NCBI GenBank assembly: GCA_965203985.1
Contig: CBDBDS010000003.1
Span: forward strand, 248,001-312,000
From: Bin87 sp965203985
GTDB lineage: Bacteria; Chloroflexota; Dehalococcoidia; Lucifugimonadales; UBA3495
Length of the DNA stretch: 64,000 nucleotides
Reading direction: 5' to 3'
A program made the translations under genes and the position numbers. Below the pieces are notes generated by a model. It made no database searches. It was not told the DNA's origin and saw only the letters and a list, made by a program, of their open reading frames with translations. Positions 58,618 to 64,000 of this stretch are shown here, one piece after another (position 1 is the first letter of the stretch; every line of letters begins with the position of its first letter).

Positions 58618-60324
58618 TTATTGGCCTATCACGTTGAGCAGGGCCTGGCGCTTTTCGTTGCGAACCGCGTTCAGGGCGCGTTCCAGCGCGGCCGGCACGT
58701 CCGCGGGGTCTTCCACCCGCTCTCCGTAGCCGCCGGCGGCCCGGCAGATCATCTCGTACTGGAACGACTGGGACAGGGTCGTAACCGCGAAGTTGTTGGT
58801 CTGCACCGCGTAGCCATCGGCGTAGGTGCCCCGGGTGGCGCTCTGCACGGCGTTCCAGATGCCGTTGTTCCACACGATGGTCAGGATGGGCAGTCCCTGG
58901 GCCTCGGACACGATGTGCCCGGCGGTGCCGGAACCGAAGATGTACGACCCGTCGCCAACGCAGCAGATCACGGTGCGGTCCCGGTCGGCCAGCTTCGCGC
59001 CCAGCGCAGCGCCGATCCCCCAGCCGAGGCCGCCGGACACCGGCACGCCGAAGAAAGTTCCCGGCTTCCTGATGTCGATTTGCACGGCGTCGATGCCCAG
59101 TTCGTTCAGCACGATGGTATCGTCGTCCAGCACGTCGGACAGGCACCGGGTGAACCACGATTTGCTGATGGGCGTCTGATCGCTGGCGGCTTGGGCCTGT
59201 CGGAGCCAGCCGGCGCGCATCGCGTCGTTGCGGCTTTCCCACTCATAGGTGCGCCTTTTGGCGGCCGCCGCGTCAACCCCGATCTCGCTGATGGCATCCA
59301 CCAACGCCTGGAGGACCAACCGGGGCGTGCCGGCGAGGTTCAGGTCAACCTGGAACCCACGCACCGGGTAGCCGGAAAAGAGCGGATCATCACCGATGCC
59401 GATCACCTGGCTGCCTTCGGCCGGCTGATGCCGCTTGGGCGTCCAGGGCACGTCGGCTTCCAGCACCACCACGACGTCCGCGTCGGCCAGCGCCGGCCCG
59501 ATGTCCGACCCGGCGTACAGGGCGTGGTTCCTGGGGAAGTTGGCGTAGAGCGCCCCCGACTCGAACACCGCCATGCCCAGCAGTTCGGCCAGTTCCACCA
59601 GCGGCACAACCGCCCGGGGGTCCTTGCCGCCTCCGCGGGTGACCAGGATGGGGTTGCGCGCGCCGGCCAACGCGCGGGCGGCTTGACCAATGGCTTCGGG
59701 TGTGGGGAGACGGTCGCCGGCCTTCTGTTGACGGGAAGCGTCCTGGTACGACAGGCCGTCGATCTCCTCGGCTAACACCTCCCGGGGCAGGGTCAGGTAC
59801 ACCGGCCCGGCCGGCGGGGACTCGGCGATGGCGAAAGCGCGGTCAACCAGGCTCTCCAGGTCGGCGCCGTGGCGCAGCTCATAGTCCCACTTGACCCACT
59901 CGCGCACCATGGCCGCCTGGTCGAAGGACTCCTGCGCCCAGTGGATGCTGCCGTCGCGGGAGCCCCGGGCGTCGCCCTCCGTGATGGGCGTGCGGCCGGC
60001 GCTGAACAGCATGGGCACGTTGGAGCGGGCGGCGTTGACGATGCCGCCGATGGCGTTGGCGGTGCCGGGAACGGTATGCACCATGACCACCTGCGGGCGG
60101 CCGGTGATCATCGTGTAGCCGTGGGCCATGCTGACGGCGGTGACCTCGTGGGGCACCGGGATGGGATGCGGCGACGGCAGTTCCTGCACGTGTCGCTTGG
60201 CGTAGGCCTCGATGATGGGCGCGAAATCAGTCCCGCCGTTGCCGAAGAAATAATCTATCCCGCGGGAGGCCAGCAACTCCAGGTAAGCCTCGGCGACACT
60301 CTCCACCGGCGCATGGTTATACAT
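58618..60324 (-). CDS. Thiamine-pyrophosphate enzyme, acetolactate-synthase-like (third paralogue)
   Basis: A 568-residue TPP enzyme. FFGNGGTDFAPIIEAYAK and PVPHEVTAVSMAHGYTMITG carry the N-terminal motif with the catalytic Glu at residue 60; VMVHTVPGTANAIGGIVNAARSNVPML follows. The TPP-Mg motif is CVGDGSYIFGSGTAGHIVSE to IVWNNGIWN. The middle domain (NPILVTRGGGKDPRAVVPLV) fits the superfamily. It is divergent from the two other paralogues, for example in the FGNGGTD block. AAGGA is upstream of the ATG. Its neighbour on the same strand is the FMN hydroxy-acid oxidase, so the pair may act on 2-hydroxy- and 2-oxo-acids in sequence. Confidence 0.88.
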   Translation of the reverse strand: MYNHAPVESVAEAYLELLASRGIDYFFGNGGTDFAPIIEAYAKRHVQELPSPHPIPVPHEVTAVSMAHGYTMITGRPQVVMVHTVPGTANAIGGIVNAARSNVPMLFSAGRTPITEGDARGSRDGSIHWAQESFDQAAMVREWVKWDYELRHGADLESLVDRAFAIAESPPAGPVYLTLPREVLAEEIDGLSYQDASRQQKAGDRLPTPEAIGQAARALAGARNPILVTRGGGKDPRAVVPLVELAELLGMAVFESGALYANFPRNHALYAGSDIGPALADADVVVVLEADVPWTPKRHQPAEGSQVIGIGDDPLFSGYPVRGFQVDLNLAGTPRLVLQALVDAISEIGVDAAAAKRRTYEWESRNDAMRAGWLRQAQAASDQTPISKSWFTRCLSDVLDDDTIVLNELGIDAVQIDIRKPGTFFGVPVSGGLGWGIGAALGAKLADRDRTVICCVGDGSYIFGSGTAGHIVSEAQGLPILTIVWNNGIWNAVQSATRGTYADGYAVQTNNFAVTTLSQSFQYEMICRAAGGYGERVEDPADVPAALERALNAVRNEKRQALLNVIGQ

Positions 60325-60371
60325 TTTTCGTCCTTCGAAAGCAGGGCCGGTTGCTCACGCGTGTCCATTTT

Positions 60372-60405
60372 GTCATCGCGAGGAGGGCAGCGACGTGGCG
60401 ATCTT
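60372..60405 (+). repeat. Degenerate repeat of family R1
   Basis: GTCATCGCGAGGAGGGCAGC followed by GACGTGGCGATC. It faces an inverted R1 copy at 60431, so the two together could form a large hairpin. Confidence 0.55.
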
Positions 60406-60430
60406 GTTCCCGCGGTAGCGTTCCTTGCCC

Positions 60431-60463
60431 CAACGAGATTGCCGCGCTTCGCTCGCAATGACA
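60431..60463 (-). repeat. Dispersed repeat family R1, inverted copy
   Basis: Read on the minus strand: GTCATTGCGAGCGAAGCGCG followed by GCAATCTCGTTG, matching the copy at 1281 almost exactly. Confidence 0.75.
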
Positions 60464-60511
60464 GTTCCGGCGAAAATGGGTAGGCGCGAGGGGCTGGTTG
60501 GAGTGCGGATG

Positions 60512-61624
60512 CTACCTGAAATCCGCCGGTGAGGGGAACGCAGCGAGTAGCGGCGAGACCGTATCGATGGTCGCCGAGCCGATGCTTTCGACGGTGGGAC
60601 AGCCGCACATCCCCATGGTGGCGTCGAGCTCGTCGCGGAGCAGCTCGAGGACGGCGGAAACGCCGGGGGAGCCGTCAACCGCCAGGCCCCAGAACAGGGG
60701 ACGTCCGATGAGGACCGCGCGGGCGCCCAGCGCGACGGCCTTGAAGATGTCGGTGCCGCGACGGATGCCACCGTCCAGGTAGACCTCCGCGTTGCCGTCG
60801 ACGGCGTTCACGACCTCGGGCAGGACTTCGATGGTGGCCGGCGTGGTGTCCAGATAGCGGCCGCCGTGGTTGGAGACGATCACCGCCCTGGCGCCGTTCT
60901 CTGCCGAAAGGCGGCCGTCCTCGCCGGCCATGATGCCCTTGACGACCACCGGGAGACGGATGTTGGACGCGAACCAGTCGAGGTCGTCCCAGGTGGACGC
61001 CACGTCACGGATGTCGCTGGGGCCGGCCGGCGCGTCGGCGGCGAACTTCCAGGTGTGGGTGCCCAGGTCCAGTTGGGCGTAGTTGGGCGATTCGGCGCCG
61101 ACGTAGTCGTTGCGGATGTTGCGTTCGCGCTTGGGCTTGATCTTGGCATCCAGGGTCATGCAGATGGCGGAGTAACCGGCCTCTTCCGCGCGGGCGGCCA
61201 TCTCCAGGGTCAGGCCGCGATCCTTGAAGAAATACTGTTGGAACCAGAGCGGGCCGGATGCGGACGCGGCCACGTCCTCCAGGGTACGGGAGGCGTGGGA
61301 GCTGAGCACCATGACGGTTCCCGTCTCGCCAGCCGCCTTGACCGTGGCGATCTCGGCCTCCGGATGAGCCGCGCTGTGGTTGCCGGCGGGATCGAGCATG
61401 ACGGGCAGGGCGATTTCCTGCCCCAAAACCGTGGTGGCCAGGGAACGGTTTTCCACGTCCACCATCATGCGGGGGCGCAACATGATCGAATCGAACACGG
61501 CGCGGGTGCGGCGGATGGTGATCTCATCGGTGGCTCCGCCGGCGATGAAATCATAGTGGCCCTGCTCGATACGCTCTTTGGCGATCTGCTCGTACTCGAA
61601 AATATTGACGGGTTCGGTAGCCAT
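60512..61624 (-). CDS. FMN-dependent alpha-hydroxy-acid oxidizing enzyme
   Basis: A 370-residue TIM-barrel flavoprotein of the glycolate oxidase / lactate dehydrogenase family. FEYEQIAKERIEQGHYDFIAGGATDEITIR is the N-terminal block, LPVMLDPAGNHSAAHPEAE the next, and LWFQQYFFKDRGLTLEMAARAEEAGYSAICMTLDA the FMN contact region. VVVKGIMAGEDGRLSAENGARAVIVSNHGGRYLDTTPATIEVLPEV contains the catalytic His in S-N-H-G-G-R. EVYLDGGIRRGTDIFKAVALGARAVLIGRPLFWGL is the C-terminal phosphate-binding motif. It oxidises a 2-hydroxy acid to a 2-oxo acid, a possible substrate for the downstream TPP enzyme. Confidence 0.92.
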   Translation of the reverse strand: MATEPVNIFEYEQIAKERIEQGHYDFIAGGATDEITIRRTRAVFDSIMLRPRMMVDVENRSLATTVLGQEIALPVMLDPAGNHSAAHPEAEIATVKAAGETGTVMVLSSHASRTLEDVAASASGPLWFQQYFFKDRGLTLEMAARAEEAGYSAICMTLDAKIKPKRERNIRNDYVGAESPNYAQLDLGTHTWKFAADAPAGPSDIRDVASTWDDLDWFASNIRLPVVVKGIMAGEDGRLSAENGARAVIVSNHGGRYLDTTPATIEVLPEVVNAVDGNAEVYLDGGIRRGTDIFKAVALGARAVLIGRPLFWGLAVDGSPGVSAVLELLRDELDATMGMCGCPTVESIGSATIDTVSPLLAAFPSPADFR

Positions 61625-61752
61625 GGCGATTACCTCATAGGAGTGTTACAGACTTGGAGACGAGTTGGTCGCCATTATACATAGCGGTCAGCGCATCGCC
61701 GCTGGACGCACGCACCGTTCGGACTGTCGGCTCGAGTTTGAACCGAGGCTGC

Positions 61753-61781
61753 TTGACCCTCCCAAATGCCCGTGCTAGCCT
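61753..61781 (+). promoter_or_regulatory. Promoter of rnpB
   Basis: TTGACC (61753-61758), a 17-base spacer and TGC-TAGCCT (61776-61781), eight bases before the RNA's first paired base. It shares the CGTGCTA core with the structured RNA promoters. Confidence 0.65.
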
Positions 61782-61788
61782 CCCATCA

Positions 61789-62192
61789 GGAGAAAGCCGG
61801 ACCGGCCGGGTGGCCGCCGCGAGCGATGGTCAGAAACGGCTATCGCCTCGGGGAGGAAAGTCCGGGCTCCACCGGACGGGGTGCTGGGTAACACCCAGGC
61901 TCCGGCGCGGGCGACCGGGCCGGGGACGGAAAGTGGCACAGAAACATACCGCCGGCCCGTTTCTGGCGAGCCGGTAAGGGTGAAATCGGGCGGTAAGAGC
62001 GTCCGGCCGCGTGCGGCGACGCACCGGCGGCCAAACCCCACCTGGAGCAAGGCCAAATAGAGGGACTATGGGAGTCCGGCCCGTCCCCGGGTTGGCCGCT
62101 TGACCGCAGCGGTAACGCTGAGGCTAGATAGATGGTCACCGTCCGCTTCATGCGGATACAGAACCCGGCTTACAGGCCGCCCGGCATTCTCC
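61789..62192 (+). ncRNA. rnpB: RNase P RNA (class A)
   Basis: The catalytic RNA of RNase P, which matures tRNA 5' ends. Universal pieces are present in order: GAGGAAAGTCCGGGCTCC, ACAGAAACATACCGCC, GGTAAGGGTGAAA, GGTAAGAGC, CCAAACCCCACC, and AGAACCCGGCTTACAGGC near the 3' end. P1 pairs GGAGAA/TTCTCC with GCCGG/CCGGC. The length of about 404 nt fits bacterial class A RNAs. Confidence 0.95.
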
Positions 62193-62200
62193 CTACTATC

Positions 62201-62290
62201 GTCACTCCGGCGAAAGCCCGAGTCCAGAAAGTGCTATTGGATTCCGGCCCCGTATCAAGTACGGGGTGACGTTCTTTCGCCGGGATGACG
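62201..62290 (+). repeat. Composite palindromic repeat, family R2
   Basis: GTCACTCCGGCGAAAG at the left and CTTTCGCCGGGATGAC at the right are near-complementary and enclose GATTCCGG and a second palindrome CCCCGTATCAAGTACGGGG. Two R2 units appear to have nested, forming an extended dyad. Confidence 0.65.
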
Positions 62291-62333
62291 GGCCTGCTGT
62301 TGCGCACGCTCTTAATAACCTCGGAGGTTCAAA

Positions 62334-63107
62334 ATGGTACGCACCAACCGAGCCAAAGCCAAACTGCTCGCCGGAGAAATCGCCGTCGGTGGCAGCGTGA
62401 ATTTCTACGCTCCGATTGTGGTCGAGATGTACGGGGTGCTCGGGTTCGACTGGGCGTGGATCGACTGCGAGCATGGCTCGTCCAACGACTCCGAGTCGGA
62501 GAACATGATCCGCGCCGCCGAACTGCACGACATCACTCCGGTGGTGAGGGTTCCCAACGCCGAACCATCGACCCTATTGCGATTCCTGGATCGCGGCGCG
62601 CAGGGCCTGATCGTGCCGCACATCAACAACCGGGAGGAAGCCGAAGCGGTGGCGCGGGCGTCGCACTACTATCCGATGGGCGACCGGAGCAGCGCCACGG
62701 GCGGGCGCACCAACCGGCTGGGCAGCGGACTGCCGCCGGCCGAATACTACGAGGCGGCCAACCGGGAAACGCTGGTGATCTGCATGGTCGAAACCCCGGA
62801 GGCGGTGGCAAACGTGCGCGACATCGCCGCCGTGGACGGGGTCGACGCCATACTGGTGGGCAGCAGCGACCTGACGCAGGCCATGGGCATGCCGCCACAA
62901 GCGGACGTGGATGCGGCGATATCCCAGGTGATTGACGGCACGCTGGCGGAAGGCAAGATTATCGGTGTCGCCGGCGCAGGCATGACGGTGGACAACGTGT
63001 ATCGGTTCCGCCAGTTCGCCGAGCGGGGAGTGCGGTTGATGTCGGTGAATATCCAAGACTTCGTGCGCCAGAGTGCCGGGCGGTTCCTGACAGAGGTCCG
63101 CGGCTGA
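62334..63107 (+). CDS. HpcH/HpaI aldolase
   Basis: A 257-residue class II aldolase cleaving 4-hydroxy-2-oxo acids to pyruvate and an aldehyde. FDWAWIDCEHGSSNDSESENMIRAAEL is the family catalytic block (D-x-E-H), PVVRVPNAEPSTLLRFLDRGAQGLIVPHINNREEAEAVARASHYYP contains the conserved R and P-H motif, and VICMVETPEAVANVRDIAAVDGVDAILVGSSDLTQAMG holds the metal-binding Glu and the S-D-L signature. GGAGG is six bases before the ATG. It is distinct from the CitE-like protein at 231. Confidence 0.92.
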   Translation: MVRTNRAKAKLLAGEIAVGGSVNFYAPIVVEMYGVLGFDWAWIDCEHGSSNDSESENMIRAAELHDITPVVRVPNAEPSTLLRFLDRGAQGLIVPHINNREEAEAVARASHYYPMGDRSSATGGRTNRLGSGLPPAEYYEAANRETLVICMVETPEAVANVRDIAAVDGVDAILVGSSDLTQAMGMPPQADVDAAISQVIDGTLAEGKIIGVAGAGMTVDNVYRFRQFAERGVRLMSVNIQDFVRQSAGRFLTEVRG

Positions 63108-63133
63108 CGCACATCTGGTTCAAGGTGAACGTT

Positions 63134-63631
63134 ATGCGCAGTGAAGCCCTTTACATCAACGGTATCTTCCGCAGCGTGTTGGACGAAATAGCCAACGTGC
63201 ACGCAACGCGACCGGGGTTGCAACTTTATTTGCAGCCTTATACGGAAGCACCGATAACCCATCTCCGAGACAATCCGCCGGACAAGATTGATTCGGTTCG
63301 ACTGTACGCTTCTACGACCGACGATTTGAGCCATGTGGGTTTCATCGCGGACATCGTAAGGTGGGAAGACAAAACCACCATCGCCCCAGATCGCCGAGCT
63401 AGGATCGAGAAGCGGTTGGAGGACTATCAACCCGGGGAGGGGGGCCTCTACAACGTCCCCGAGCACGGGATCAGCCGAAACTTGATATGCGTGCTGCGGA
63501 TGACACCGCTGGCCGTTCCTTTTGTTGTGAGTGAACTGATCAAAACCGATAACAACGAACCTCTGGGTGTACGGACAACGCCGGGTGGTTGGGCGTACGT
63601 ATTCACTCGACCAGATGATAATGCGTCATAA
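63134..63631 (+). CDS. Uncharacterised protein, 165 aa
   Basis: A soluble protein of unknown family. Residues from RPGLQLYLQPYTEAPITHLRDNPPDKIDSVRLYASTTDDLSHVGFIADIVRWEDK are beta-strand-rich and resemble ASCH/EVE-type RNA-binding modules only loosely. The C-terminal GVRTTPGGWAYVFTRPDD is also strand-like. ATG at 63134 has AGGTG six bases upstream and is preferred over a GTG at 63125. It lies 26 bases after the aldolase gene and 65 bases before the SbcD-like gene. Confidence 0.65.
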   Translation: MRSEALYINGIFRSVLDEIANVHATRPGLQLYLQPYTEAPITHLRDNPPDKIDSVRLYASTTDDLSHVGFIADIVRWEDKTTIAPDRRARIEKRLEDYQPGEGGLYNVPEHGISRNLICVLRMTPLAVPFVVSELIKTDNNEPLGVRTTPGGWAYVFTRPDDNAS

Positions 63632-63696
63632 ATCGCGATGTTGACCGGCTAACGGATTTCTCGGATCGTCTCATCACCGTTACATGGCGACCTGAA

Positions 63697-64000
63697 ATGA
63701 GAATTCTCCATTTCTCTGATCTGCACATTGGTGTGGAAAACTACGGCCGCACCGACCCGAACACCGGGCTGTCCACCCGCCTGGGGGATTTTCTCGACGC
63801 GCTGGACGAACTGGTGGAGTTTGCCCTGGCCGATGGGGTCGACGTGGTGGTGCTGGCCGGCGATGCGTACAAGGGGCGGGATCCGACCCAGACGCACCAG
63901 CGGGAGTTTGCTCGCCGGTTGTTGAAGCTCTCGGACGGCGGGATTGCGACGTTTCTGCTGCCGGGCAACCACGACCTGCCGGCAGCTGCCGGTCGGGCTC
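63697..64000 (+). CDS. sbcD: SbcD-like DNA repair exonuclease (3' partial)
   Basis: The first 101 codons of a calcineurin-like metallophosphoesterase of the SbcD/Mre11 type. MRILHFSDLHIGVENYGRTD has the first metal motif D-x-H, VDVVVLAGDAYKGRDPTQTHQ the G-D-x-x-x-x-R motif, and FLLPGNHDLP the G-N-H-D motif. SbcD with SbcC cuts DNA hairpins and ends. The gene continues past the window edge, so the capping domain and partner SbcC cannot be seen. Confidence 0.88.
   Translation, partial: MRILHFSDLHIGVENYGRTDPNTGLSTRLGDFLDALDELVEFALADGVDVVVLAGDAYKGRDPTQTHQREFARRLLKLSDGGIATFLLPGNHDLPAAAGRA

Noticed and set aside
1..64000. CRISPR arrays, prophage modules, insertion sequences or integrases
   Set aside because: No regularly spaced direct repeats, no transposase, integrase or phage structural genes were seen on either strand.

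Overview
The window is a dense, high-GC bacterial chromosome segment of 64 kb with about 55 supportable protein genes, six tRNA genes, one RNase P RNA and one unidentified structured RNA present in two copies. The gene content suggests a free-living heterotroph of the phylum Chloroflexota, possibly the SAR202/Dehalococcoidia side. The pointers are three divergent thiamine-pyrophosphate (acetolactate-synthase-like) enzymes, an ADP-forming acyl-CoA synthetase, a class III CoA transferase, two HpcH/HpaI-type aldolases, an HMG-CoA-lyase-like enzyme, an FMN hydroxy-acid oxidase, and dispersed short palindromic repeats. This placement is an inference from gene families; no 16S rRNA gene lies in the window.

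Layout. 1-8 kb: a CitE-like aldolase, a PPOX-fold protein, a small-membrane-protein cassette, a possible methyltransferase-fold protein, then an ADP-forming acyl-CoA synthetase and a TPP enzyme on the minus strand. 8-15 kb: a solitary N6-adenine DNA methylase, copy 1 of the structured RNA, a second TPP enzyme, a small membrane protein and an acetamidase/formamidase. 15-16.6 kb: a small helix-turn-helix gene and a gene-poor stretch crowded with GTGTAC-type motifs. 16.6-24 kb: threonine-dehydratase-like enzyme, AIR-synthase-like protein, tRNA-Glu, EamA permease, nitroreductase, amidohydrolase, PAC2 protein, a frameshifted small gene and a four-tRNA operon. 24-32 kb: CaiB/BaiF CoA transferase, ribokinase, PD-(D/E)XK-like protein, NUDIX, ComF, a BNR-repeat protein, an HsdR_N-like protein, a second small-membrane-protein cassette paralogous to the first, and an HMG-CoA-lyase-like enzyme.

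32-46 kb: copy 2 of the structured RNA in opposite orientation, polyamine genes (agmatinase family and SAM decarboxylase, overlapping), a GldA/GldF/GldG/DUF4340 ABC cluster, CinA, and a minus-strand operon coaE - MoxR ATPase - NUDIX CoA pyrophosphatase - NorD-like von Willebrand protein. 46-58 kb: small membrane genes, cupin, cytochrome P450, tRNA-Gln, a 3-hydroxyisobutyrate-dehydrogenase-like enzyme, a secreted CAP protein, and a phosphonate/selenate-type ABC importer. 55.8-64 kb: a large secreted HExxH protein with fibronectin-like repeats, a third TPP enzyme, an FMN hydroxy-acid oxidase, rnpB, an HpcH/HpaI aldolase, a hypothetical protein, and the start of an SbcD-like nuclease.

The most unusual signals are: (1) the two copies of an approximately 250-nt element, with 208 of 211 core bases identical, nested complementary ends and an extended -10 box exactly six bases before the first paired base, which looks like a stable or leader RNA of unknown class; (2) the two paralogous two-gene membrane cassettes; (3) the array of GTGTAC sites beside an HTH gene; (4) the solitary methylase whose N-terminal region has a degenerate nuclease-like signature; and (5) the secreted HETMH protein.
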